A DNA stretch of 23,356 bases from an uncultured Oscillospiraceae bacterium (lineage in GTDB: Bacteria > Bacillota > Clostridia > Oscillospirales > Acutalibacteraceae). The notes below the pieces were generated by a model, which was not told where the DNA came from, ran no database searches, and saw nothing but the letters and a program-made list of their open reading frames with translations. Below, one piece after another: positions 15,402 through 23,356 of this stretch. Each line of letters starts with the position of its first letter. Position 1 is the stretch's first letter. The stretch covers positions 1 through 23,356 of the forward strand of contig URGJ01000022.1 of NCBI GenBank assembly GCA_900547445.1, written 5' to 3'. A program made the position numbers and the translations under genes.

Positions 15402-16640
15402 ATGAATTTTTTTGACGAGCTTAAAAATTTTGACCCTCAGGTTGCGGACGCCTGCAATTTAGAGCTTGAGCGCCAACAGCATAACATAGAGCTTATCGCC
15501 TCGGAAAACATTGTTTCAAAGGCGGTGCTTTTAGCCGCGGGCGGCGTGCTTACAAATAAATATGCCGAGGGGTATCCCTCCAAGCGTTACTACGGCGGCT
15601 GTCAGTATGTTGATATTGTAGAAAATATCGCCCGCGAGCGCGCAAAGGAGCTGTTCGGAGCAGAGCACGCAAATGTTCAGCCCCACAGCGGAGCTAACGC
15701 AAATCTTGCGGTCTTCTTCGCCCTCTTACAGCCGGGCGACACCGTAATGGGTATGAATTTAAGTGAGGGCGGTCATCTTTCCCACGGCTCGCCTGTAAAT
15801 ATTTCGGGTAAATATTTCAACATCGTCCCCTACGGTGTAAGCCCCGAAACCGAGATGATTGACTATGACAAAATGCGCGAAATTGCTTTAGACTGCAAGC
15901 CTAAAATGATTATTGCGGGTGCCAGCGCATATTCAAGGGTAATCGACTTTAAGCGCTGCCGCGAAATTGCCGATGAAGTGGGCGCTTACCTTGTGGTAGA
16001 TATGGCGCATATCGCAGGTCTTGTCGCCGCGGGACTTCACCCCTCCCCCGTGCCCTATGCCGATGTCGTAACCACCACCACTCACAAGACCTTAAGAGGA
16101 CCGAGAGGGGGATTAATTCTCTGCCGTGAGGAATACGCGAAGCAGATTGACAAGGCGGTTTTCCCAGGTACTCAGGGCGGCCCGCTTATGCACATTATCG
16201 CCGCTAAGGCGGTAGCATTGGGCGAGGCTTTAACACCTGAATTTAAAGAGTATCAAACCCAGATTGTAAAGAATGCTGCCGCCCTTTGCGAGGGCTTAAA
16301 GGCGGAGGGTCTCGACATTGTTTCGGGCGGTACGGACAATCACTTAATGCTCTTAAAGCTTATAAAGAACGGCATTACGGGCAAGGAGCTTGAACACAGG
16401 CTCGATGAGGTGCACATCACCGCCAACAAGAACACCGTACCCTGCGACCCCCAGAGTCCCTTTATCACAAGCGGTCTTAGAATAGGAACACCCGCTGTCA
16501 CCACCCGTGGCTTTAAGGAGCTTGAAATGGCAAAAATCGCCAAGTGGATCAGCACTGCAATAACAGATTTTGATAATAATAAGGACAGAATTTCCGACGA
16601 GGTTCAAGAGCTTTGCTCACACTTCCCGATTTACGGATAA
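15402..16640 (+). CDS. glyA: serine hydroxymethyltransferase
   Basis: GlyA is the PLP enzyme that converts serine and THF to glycine and 5,10-methylene-THF. The 412-residue product has full length. It has IELIASENIVS near the start, YAEGYPSKRYYGGC for substrate binding, and the PLP lysine Lys229 in TTTTHKTLRGPRGG. Inside a purine operon it supplies glycine for PurD (next gene) and one-carbon units for the formyltransferases. A GGAG ribosome site lies in the 19-nt gap after purH. Confidence 0.97.
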   Translation: MNFFDELKNFDPQVADACNLELERQQHNIELIASENIVSKAVLLAAGGVLTNKYAEGYPSKRYYGGCQYVDIVENIARERAKELFGAEHANVQPHSGANANLAVFFALLQPGDTVMGMNLSEGGHLSHGSPVNISGKYFNIVPYGVSPETEMIDYDKMREIALDCKPKMIIAGASAYSRVIDFKRCREIADEVGAYLVVDMAHIAGLVAAGLHPSPVPYADVVTTTTHKTLRGPRGGLILCREEYAKQIDKAVFPGTQGGPLMHIIAAKAVALGEALTPEFKEYQTQIVKNAAALCEGLKAEGLDIVSGGTDNHLMLLKLIKNGITGKELEHRLDEVHITANKNTVPCDPQSPFITSGLRIGTPAVTTRGFKELEMAKIAKWISTAITDFDNNKDRISDEVQELCSHFPIYG

Positions 16641-16657
16641 ATTTTAAGGAGACTTAA

Positions 16658-17929
16658 ATGAAAGTAATGGTAATAGGCGGCGGCGGACGCGAGCACGCCA
16701 TAATTAAAAAGCTAAAGGAAAGCCGTGACATTACAGAGCTTTACGCCCTGCCCGGTAACGGCGGAATGGCAGAGGACGCGTTATGCGTTAATATCGGCGC
16801 TAAGGAGATAGAAAAGCAGGTTGATTTCGCGGTGAAAAACGGTATTGATTACGCCGTTGTCGCCCCCGACGACCCGCTGGTTTTAGGCGCGGTTGACGCT
16901 TTAGAGGCGGCGGGTATTCCCTGCTTCGGCCCCGATAAAAAGGCGGCGATAATTGAGGGAAGCAAGGTTTTTTCAAAAAATCTTATGAAAAAATACGGTA
17001 TTCCCACAGCGGAATATGAGGTGTTCGACAATGCTGAAGCCGCCCTTTCCTACCTTGAAACTGCCCCTATCCCCACCGTTGTTAAGGCGGACGGCTTAGC
17101 CCTCGGCAAAGGCGTAATTATAGCTAACACCAGAGACGAGGCTAAAGATGCTGTGCGCTCGATAATGGAGGAAAAAAAGTTCGGCGAGAGCGGCGCTAAA
17201 ATTGTAATAGAGGAATTTTTAACAGGCCCCGAGGTTTCGGTTCTTTCCTTTACCGACGGTAAAACCCTTGTACCGATGGTTTCCTCTATGGATCACAAGC
17301 GCGCCCTTGACGGAGACAACGGGCTTAACACAGGCGGTATGGGTACTGTGGCTCCAAACCCCTATTATACAAAAGAAATCGCTAAAGAATGTATGGAAAA
17401 AATCTTTATTCCTACGGTAAACGCGATGAACGCCGAGGGGCGCACCTTTAAGGGCTGTCTTTACTTTGGGCTTATGTTGACCGAAAAAGGTCCTAAAGTA
17501 ATTGAGTACAACTGCCGTTTCGGAGACCCCGAAACTCAGGTGGTTTTGCCGCTTCTTGACAGCGATTTGTTTACAATTATGCGCGCGGTTACAAACGGTA
17601 CCCTCGACAAAACCGAGGTTAAGTTTAAAAACGAAAACGCCGCCTGCGTTGTTATGGCGTCAAAGGGCTATCCGCAAAAATACGAAAGCGGTTTTGAGCT
17701 TAAGATTGACGATTCGGTAAAGGACAGCGTGTATGTAGCGGGCGCAAAGAAAGAAAACGGCAGGCTTTTAACCGCGGGCGGCAGAGTGCTGGGCGTTACC
17801 GCTACTGCCGACACCCTTGAAAAGGCGATTAATAAAGCCTACGAAAAGGTCGGCAAGGTAGAGTTTGAAAACGCTTTCTACCGCAAGGATATAGGTGCAA
17901 GAGCCCTTAAAGCAAAGGAGAGAAAATAA
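16658..17929 (+). CDS. purD: phosphoribosylamine-glycine ligase (GAR synthetase)
   Basis: PurD ligates glycine to phosphoribosylamine with ATP. The 423-residue product is a typical ATP-grasp enzyme: N-terminal GGGGREH at 7-13, GPDKKAAIIEGSK at 91-103, the ATP-grasp lysine in VVKADGLALGKGV at 141-153, HKRALDGDNGLNTGGMG in the middle, and EYNCRFGDPETQ as the metal site. It directly follows glyA, whose glycine it consumes. Its TAA shares one base with the purL ATG (TAATG), indicating coupled translation. Confidence 0.97.
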   Translation: MKVMVIGGGGREHAIIKKLKESRDITELYALPGNGGMAEDALCVNIGAKEIEKQVDFAVKNGIDYAVVAPDDPLVLGAVDALEAAGIPCFGPDKKAAIIEGSKVFSKNLMKKYGIPTAEYEVFDNAEAALSYLETAPIPTVVKADGLALGKGVIIANTRDEAKDAVRSIMEEKKFGESGAKIVIEEFLTGPEVSVLSFTDGKTLVPMVSSMDHKRALDGDNGLNTGGMGTVAPNPYYTKEIAKECMEKIFIPTVNAMNAEGRTFKGCLYFGLMLTEKGPKVIEYNCRFGDPETQVVLPLLDSDLFTIMRAVTNGTLDKTEVKFKNENAACVVMASKGYPQKYESGFELKIDDSVKDSVYVAGAKKENGRLLTAGGRVLGVTATADTLEKAINKAYEKVGKVEFENAFYRKDIGARALKAKERK

Positions 17930-20900
17930 TGGTATACCGTGTATTTACCGAAAAGAAGAAGGAGCTTGCACATGAAGCAAGGGCGCTCCTTTCAGACATT
18001 AACGGGCTTTTACAGATAAGCTCTGTAAAAGATGTTCGGGTAATCAACCGCTATGACGCCGAAAACATAACCGAGGAGTTGTTCGACTATGCGGTGAAAA
18101 CCGTGTTTTCCGAGCCACAGCTCGATATTACATATTCGTCTCTTAAAAATGACGGTGCGCAGATTTTTGCGGTTGAGTATCTGCCGGGTCAGTTTGACCA
18201 GCGCGCAGACTCGGCGGCACAGTGTATTCAGCTTATATCAAAGGGCGACCGTCCCGTAATCCGCACCGCAAAAGTGTATATGCTCTACGGTGATATTACC
18301 GATTCAGAGCTTAACGCGATTAAAAAACATGTTATAAACCCGGTTGAGGCGCGCGAAGCGGCGCTTTCAAAACCCGAAACCTTATCCACAGATTACGATA
18401 TTCCCGAAACCGTAGCCACCCTTGACGGCTTTACAGGTCTTGACCGTGCAGGACTTGAACACTTTGTAAAGCTGTACAGCCTTGCTATGGATGCGGACGA
18501 TATTGCCTTTTGTCAGGACTACTTTAAATCCGAGCACCGCGACCCGACAATGACCGAAATCAGAATGATTGATACATACTGGTCGGATCATTGCCGCCAT
18601 ACTACATTTTTAACCAATCTTGACGGCGCGGTTTTTGAGGATGAATTAATCCAAAGCGCATACAACGATTACCTTAATGTCCGCAAGGAATTAGGCAGAA
18701 CAAAGCCTATTTGCCTTATGGACTTAGCGACTGTCGCTGTTAAGTACTTAAAAAAGTTGGGCAAGCTTGATAAGCTTGATGAATCCGAGGAAATCAACGC
18801 CTGCACCGTTAAAATCAAGGTTGATGTTGACGGCGTGGCTGAAGACTGGCTCTTGCTTTTCAAGAATGAGACCCACAACCACCCGACCGAAATCGAGCCG
18901 TTCGGCGGCGCGGCTACCTGTATAGGCGGCGCTATCCGCGACCCGCTTTCGGGCAGATCCTATGTTTACGGCGCGATGCGGGTAACGGGCGCGGCAAACC
19001 CGCTTAAAAAGGTAAGCGAAACTATCCCCGGAAAGCTTCCTCAAAGAAAGCTTGTAACCACCGCGGCGGACGGTTATTCTTCATACGGCAACCAGATAGG
19101 TCTTGCAACGGGAATTGTTGACGAAATTTATCACGACGGCTACGCCGCAAAGCGTATGGAGATAGGCGCGGTAATTGCCGCCGCCCCTGCCGAAAATGTA
19201 AGGCGCGAATGTCCCGACCCAGGTGATATTGTAATCCTTTTGGGCGGCAGAACAGGCCGTGACGGCTGCGGCGGAGCTACAGGCTCCTCAAAATCCCACA
19301 CTATGGAATCCCTTGAAACCTGCGGCGCAGAGGTTCAAAAGGGTAACGCGCCCGAGGAAAGAAAGCTCCAAAGACTCTTTAGAAATAAGACGGCAACCCG
19401 TATGATTAAGCGCTGTAATGACTTCGGCGCGGGCGGTGTTTCGGTAGCGGTCGGCGAGCTTGCGGACGGACTCAACATTGACCTTAACGCCGTACCTAAA
19501 AAGTACGACGGGCTTGACGGCACCGAGCTTGCTATCAGCGAATCCCAGGAAAGAATGGCGGTCGTTGTTGAAAAAGAAAATGTAGACGCGTTTATTGCCC
19601 TTGCAAACGAGGAAAACCTGGAGGCTACTCCCGTTGCGGTGGTAACCGCAGAACCCCGGCTTGTTATGCGCTGGAACGCCAAGGAAATAGTTAATATCAG
19701 CCGCGAGTTTTTAAATTCCAACGGCGCCCAGAAGCATATTACCGCTACTGTTGAAAAGCCGCAGGCTTATAATATCCCGGTTTCAGGCGGCTTTACTGAA
19801 AATTACAAGGCATTAGCCGATGACCTTAACATCTGCTCAAAGCGCGGACTTTCCGAGCAGTTTGACTCTACCATAGGCGCGGGTACTGTGCTTATGCCGT
19901 TTGGCGGCAAAAATCAGCTTACCCCCATTCAGGCAATGGTGCAGAAAATTTCCGTGGAAAAGAAGCACACCGACGATTGCTCCTTAATGGCGTGGGGCTA
20001 CAACCCCTTTATAACCGAAAAAAGCCCCTATCACGGCGCATATTTAGCGGTTGTAGAATCTGTCTGCAAGCTTTTAGCTACGGGTGCTGAATTTAAGGAT
20101 GTATACCTCACCTTTCAGGAATATTTCGAGCGCTTAGGCAAGGACAGCAAGCGTTGGGGCAAACCCCTTGCGGCACTATTAGGCGCATTCAAGGCACAGA
20201 CCGAGTACGGTATAGGTTCTATCGGCGGTAAGGACTCAATGAGCGGTAGCTTTGAACAGCTTGATGTTCCCCCTACCCTGGTTTCCTTTGCGGTTACAAC
20301 CTCAAAAACAAAGAATATCATTTCCCCCGAATTTAAAAATGCGGGCAGCAAAGTAGTGTTACTGGCTCCGATTTATGATGAGGAGACAAACCTACCTAAC
20401 ACAAAGTCACAGATTAGAATATTTAACCGTGTAACCGGGCTTATGCGTGAGGGCAAGGTGCTTTCTGCCTATACCCCAACCTTGGGCGGTATAGCCGAGG
20501 CGGTTATGAAGATGTGCTTCGGCAACGGTTTAGGATTTAAGTATGACTCTAATATGTCGGTGTCTGCTATTTTCGGCTATTCATACGGCAGCTTTTTGCT
20601 TGAAGTTACCGAAGATATAAATGACGCGATTGCGGTAGGTACTGTAACCGATGACGGTAAAATCACCCTGAACAGCGAATCGTTGGAGCTTACAGATTTG
20701 CTTAATATTTACGAAAACAAGCTTGAAAGCGTTTACCGCTGTAATATTCCCGACAGTAATTCGCCTATGAAAAACTTTTCATACACGGCGGAAAATCGGA
20801 TCGCCCCCGCGGTTAAAACCGCAAAGCCTCGTGTGCTTATCCCCGTATTCCCCGGTACTAACTGCGAGTACGACAGCGCAAAGGCTATGCGCGACGCAGG

Positions 20901-21621
20901 CGCTGAGCCTGAGATTTTCGTTATTAACAACCTTACCCCCTCTGCGGTTGCAAGAAGCGTTGACAGCTTTGCAGAAATGCTTAAAGCGGCGCAGATGGTA
21001 TTTATACCCGGCGGCTTTTCGGGCGGCGACGAGCCTGACGGAAGCGGTAAGTTTATAACCGCATTTTTCAGGAACGCCGCTGTTAAGGAGGAGGTCACCC
21101 GTCTGCTTGAGGACAGAGACGGACTTATGTGCGGTATCTGCAACGGCTTCCAAGCCTTAATAAAGCTCGGTCTTGTCCCCTACGGCAAGATTATCGACAC
21201 CGACGAGCATTGCCCTACCCTTACCTTCAACACTATATCCCGTCACCAGTCAAAGATAGTTCGTACAAGGATAGCCTCCAACAAATCTCCCTGGCTTGCC
21301 GAGACCAATGTAGGCGAGATTTACAGCGTGCCGATTTCCCATGGTGAGGGACGATTTATAGCAGATGAGGAGTTTATTAAGAAATTAGCCGAAAACGGAC
21401 AGATTGCAACCCAATATGTAGATTTAAGCGGTAACGCAACGAGCGATATTCACTTTAACCCGAATGACTCTATGTACGCTATAGAGGGTATCACCTCGCC
21501 CGACGGCAGAGTATTCGGCAAGATGGGTCATTCCGAGCGGTATGCTACCGACCTTTACAAAAATGTTCCCGGTGATTATGATATAAAAATGTTCCGTTCC
21601 GCGGTAAAATACTTTAAGTAA
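17929..21621 (+). CDS. purL: phosphoribosylformylglycinamidine (FGAM) synthase, single-chain form
   Basis: This enzyme converts FGAR to FGAM using glutamine and ATP. The 1230-residue chain joins what Bacillus splits into PurS, PurL and PurQ. The N-terminal ~150 residues (YRVFTEKKKEL onward) correspond to the PurS-like/linker region. Two PurM-like synthetase halves follow, with ETHNHPTEIEPFGG from 314 and GIGSIGGKDSMSG near 764. A glutaminase domain spans about 960-1230, starting RVLIPVFPGTNCEYDSA. The glutaminase nucleophile is Cys1071 in CGICNGFQAL; His1201 and Glu1203 in GHSERYA fit the rest of the triad. It resembles the clostridial/Bacteroides clade of large synthases more than the ~1300-residue proteobacterial one. 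AAAGGAGA lies 8 nt upstream. Confidence 0.95.
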   Translation: MVYRVFTEKKKELAHEARALLSDINGLLQISSVKDVRVINRYDAENITEELFDYAVKTVFSEPQLDITYSSLKNDGAQIFAVEYLPGQFDQRADSAAQCIQLISKGDRPVIRTAKVYMLYGDITDSELNAIKKHVINPVEAREAALSKPETLSTDYDIPETVATLDGFTGLDRAGLEHFVKLYSLAMDADDIAFCQDYFKSEHRDPTMTEIRMIDTYWSDHCRHTTFLTNLDGAVFEDELIQSAYNDYLNVRKELGRTKPICLMDLATVAVKYLKKLGKLDKLDESEEINACTVKIKVDVDGVAEDWLLLFKNETHNHPTEIEPFGGAATCIGGAIRDPLSGRSYVYGAMRVTGAANPLKKVSETIPGKLPQRKLVTTAADGYSSYGNQIGLATGIVDEIYHDGYAAKRMEIGAVIAAAPAENVRRECPDPGDIVILLGGRTGRDGCGGATGSSKSHTMESLETCGAEVQKGNAPEERKLQRLFRNKTATRMIKRCNDFGAGGVSVAVGELADGLNIDLNAVPKKYDGLDGTELAISESQERMAVVVEKENVDAFIALANEENLEATPVAVVTAEPRLVMRWNAKEIVNISREFLNSNGAQKHITATVEKPQAYNIPVSGGFTENYKALADDLNICSKRGLSEQFDSTIGAGTVLMPFGGKNQLTPIQAMVQKISVEKKHTDDCSLMAWGYNPFITEKSPYHGAYLAVVESVCKLLATGAEFKDVYLTFQEYFERLGKDSKRWGKPLAALLGAFKAQTEYGIGSIGGKDSMSGSFEQLDVPPTLVSFAVTTSKTKNIISPEFKNAGSKVVLLAPIYDEETNLPNTKSQIRIFNRVTGLMREGKVLSAYTPTLGGIAEAVMKMCFGNGLGFKYDSNMSVSAIFGYSYGSFLLEVTEDINDAIAVGTVTDDGKITLNSESLELTDLLNIYENKLESVYRCNIPDSNSPMKNFSYTAENRIAPAVKTAKPRVLIPVFPGTNCEYDSAKAMRDAGAEPEIFVINNLTPSAVARSVDSFAEMLKAAQMVFIPGGFSGGDEPDGSGKFITAFFRNAAVKEEVTRLLEDRDGLMCGICNGFQALIKLGLVPYGKIIDTDEHCPTLTFNTISRHQSKIVRTRIASNKSPWLAETNVGEIYSVPISHGEGRFIADEEFIKKLAENGQIATQYVDLSGNATSDIHFNPNDSMYAIEGITSPDGRVFGKMGHSERYATDLYKNVPGDYDIKMFRSAVKYFK

Positions 21622-21634
21622 GGAGAGATTAATA

Positions 21635-23311
21635 GTGGCTTATTTATCTGATATTGAAATAGCTCAGCAGTGCGAAATGAAGCCGATAACCGAAATTGCA
21701 AATAAGGCGGGAATCGGCGAAAAGTACATCGAACAGTACGGCAAATACAAGGCAAAAATCGACCTTTCCCTCTTAAACGAGAGCGAAAGAGACAACGGTA
21801 AGCTTATATTAGTAACGGCTATTACCCCCACCCCCGCGGGCGAGGGCAAAACCACTACCACAATCGGTCTTGCGGACGGTATGAAGCGTATCGGAAAAAG
21901 CGTTGCGGTAGCGCTTCGCGAGCCCTCATTGGGACCTGTTTTCGGAATAAAAGGCGGTGCCGCGGGCGGCGGATATGCTCAAGTAGTGCCTATGGAGGAC
22001 ATTAATCTGCACTTTACGGGCGATTTCCACGCGATAGGTGCGGCTAACAATCTTCTTGCCGCTATGCTTGATAACCACATTCAACAGGGCAACCTACTTA
22101 GTATTGACCCCCGCAAAATCACCTGGAAACGCTGTGTCGATATGAACGACAGACAGCTTAGGTTCGTTGTTGACGGTCTGGGTGGCAAGGTGAACGGCGT
22201 TCCCCGCGAGGACGGCTTTGATATAACCGTTGCAAGCGAAATTATGGCGGTGCTTTGTCTCTCTAATTCCATTTCCGACCTTAAAAATCGCCTTTCCCGC
22301 ATAATTGTAGGCTACACCTATGACGATAAGCCGGTTACGGCGGGTGAGCTTAAGGCGGCGGGCGCTATGGCGGCACTTTTAAAGGACGCTATAAAGCCCA
22401 ACCTTGTCCAAACCTTAGAGGGTACTCCTGCATTCGTTCACGGCGGGCCCTTTGCTAACATTGCCCACGGCTGTAACTCTGTAACCGCCACCAAAATGGC
22501 GCTTAAAACCGCAGATTACGCTATAACCGAGGCGGGCTTCGGCGCGGATTTAGGTGCAGAAAAATTCCTTGATATTAAGTGCCGCGCGGCAGGTCTCACC
22601 CCCTCTGCGGTGGTTGTAGTAGCGACTGTACGAGCACTTAAAATGCACGGCGGACTTGATAAAAAGAGCCTTGACACCGAAAACCTGACCGCCCTCGAAG
22701 AGGGTATTCCTAATCTTCTCCGCCATGTTTCCAACATTAAAAATGTATATAAGCTCCCCTGCGTTGTGGCGGTAAACCGTTTCCCCACCGACACCGATAA
22801 TGAAATCAACTTCATTATTGAGAAGTGCAAGGAGCTTGGCGTTAATGTTGTGCTCTCAACCGTCTGGGCGGACGGCGGCAAGGGCGGCGAGGACTTAGCA
22901 AAAGAGGTGGTGCGCCTTTGCGAGCAAGAAAAGGGCGATTTCACCTACAGCTATTCGCTCGACGGCACAATCGAAGATAAAATCGAAGCGGTTGTTAAAA
23001 AGGTATACGGCGGTAAAGGCATATCTATCCTCCCCGCCGCTAAAAAACAGATTGAAAGACTGACCGAGCTTGGTTTTTCAAATCTTCCCGTTTGTATTGC
23101 CAAAACCCAGTACAGCTTTTCGGATAACCCGGCTCTGCTTGGCGCTCCCGAGGACTTCACCGTGACGGTAAAGAATGTCAAAATTTCCGCGGGTGCGGGC
23201 TTTATCGTGGTCCTGACCGGCGATATTATGACTATGCCCGGACTTCCGAAAGCCCCCGCTGCAGAGCGTATCGATATTGACGAAAACGGCAAAATCACAG
23301 GTCTTTTCTGA
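21635..23311 (+). CDS. fhs: formate-tetrahydrofolate ligase (10-formyl-THF synthetase)
   Basis: Fhs makes 10-formyl-THF from formate, THF and ATP, the cofactor for PurN and the AICAR transformylase encoded upstream. The 558-residue product has full length. The ATP loop TPTPAGEGKTTTT lies at 64-76, followed by REPSLGPVFGIKGGAAGGG near 90-108 and EDINLHFTGDFHAI. The C-terminus TGDIMTMPGLPKAPAAERID is characteristic. The start is GTG at 21635, with AAGGAGAG overlapping the purL stop and spaced 9 nt from GGAG. It is the last operon gene, followed by a hairpin at the window edge. In anaerobes this enzyme also serves acetogenic or formate metabolism, but its placement here points to purine supply. 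Confidence 0.97.
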   Translation: MAYLSDIEIAQQCEMKPITEIANKAGIGEKYIEQYGKYKAKIDLSLLNESERDNGKLILVTAITPTPAGEGKTTTTIGLADGMKRIGKSVAVALREPSLGPVFGIKGGAAGGGYAQVVPMEDINLHFTGDFHAIGAANNLLAAMLDNHIQQGNLLSIDPRKITWKRCVDMNDRQLRFVVDGLGGKVNGVPREDGFDITVASEIMAVLCLSNSISDLKNRLSRIIVGYTYDDKPVTAGELKAAGAMAALLKDAIKPNLVQTLEGTPAFVHGGPFANIAHGCNSVTATKMALKTADYAITEAGFGADLGAEKFLDIKCRAAGLTPSAVVVVATVRALKMHGGLDKKSLDTENLTALEEGIPNLLRHVSNIKNVYKLPCVVAVNRFPTDTDNEINFIIEKCKELGVNVVLSTVWADGGKGGEDLAKEVVRLCEQEKGDFTYSYSLDGTIEDKIEAVVKKVYGGKGISILPAAKKQIERLTELGFSNLPVCIAKTQYSFSDNPALLGAPEDFTVTVKNVKISAGAGFIVVLTGDIMTMPGLPKAPAAERIDIDENGKITGLF

Positions 23312-23336
23312 TAAATTAACTATTAGGCAGCACGGC

Positions 23337-23356
23337 GGCGGGGACACTTCCCCGCC
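23337..23356 (+). terminator. probable terminator hairpin of the purine operon (cut by window edge)
   Basis: GGCGGGG (23337-23343) pairs with CCCCGCC (23350-23356) around an ACACTT loop, 25 nt after the fhs stop. The stem reaches the last base of the window, so the expected T-run and any further pairing lie outside and cannot be seen. Confidence 0.65.

Overview
The window looks like a chromosomal segment from an anaerobic clostridial Firmicute, probably of the Oscillospirales/Ruminococcus-like type. The evidence is Gram-positive Shine-Dalgarno sequences before nearly every gene, a lipoprotein-anchored ABC transporter, an Fe-S type PurF, a single-chain FGAM synthase of the clostridial kind, a formate-tetrahydrofolate ligase, and codon use that is uniform throughout. 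The exact genus cannot be read from the sequence. It is densely coding. I see no mobile elements, CRISPR arrays, tRNA or rRNA genes, or signs of recent transfer.

Layout. (1) Positions 1-1587, plus strand: the 3' part of tsaB (tRNA t6A modification), overlapped by rpiB and followed by upp (uracil salvage), ending in a strong hairpin at 1606-1633. (2) Positions 1647-4471, minus strand: a compact proB-proA-proC operon for proline synthesis from glutamate, converging on upp. Its proB lacks the C-terminal PUA domain. (3) Positions 4472-4663: an AT-rich divergent promoter region with a near-consensus promoter facing right. (4) Positions 4664-7434, plus strand: a three-gene ABC importer (lipoprotein, permease, ATPase) of the TrpXYZ-like uncharacterised family. 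A hairpin lies between the binding-protein gene and the permease gene. (5) Positions 7527-7678: a consensus promoter, a ZTP (pfl-motif) riboswitch and an intrinsic terminator that shares bases with the riboswitch. (6) Positions 7697-23311: a twelve-gene purine operon, purE-purC-purF-purM-purN-purO-purB-purH(AICARFT)-glyA-purD-purL-fhs, closed by a hairpin at the window edge.

How it works together. The purine operon encodes an enzyme for every step from PRPP to IMP. It also encodes two one-carbon enzymes: SHMT, which makes glycine and methylene-THF, and formate-THF ligase, which makes the 10-formyl-THF used by PurN and the AICAR transformylase. Its leader carries the riboswitch class that senses ZMP/ZTP, the AICAR nucleotides that build up when 10-formyl-THF runs short. 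The sensor therefore reads the substrate of an enzyme in its own operon and controls the genes that relieve the shortage. Three enzymes differ from the textbook set. The last two steps are done by a stand-alone AICAR transformylase and a PurO-family IMP cyclohydrolase instead of bifunctional PurH. FGAM synthase is one 1230-residue chain instead of PurS/PurL/PurQ. PurE stands without PurK.

I found no clearly new biological system. The most interesting items are the riboswitch-operon feedback loop, the archaeal-style PurO plus split AICARFT pair, and the ABC importer of unknown substrate.
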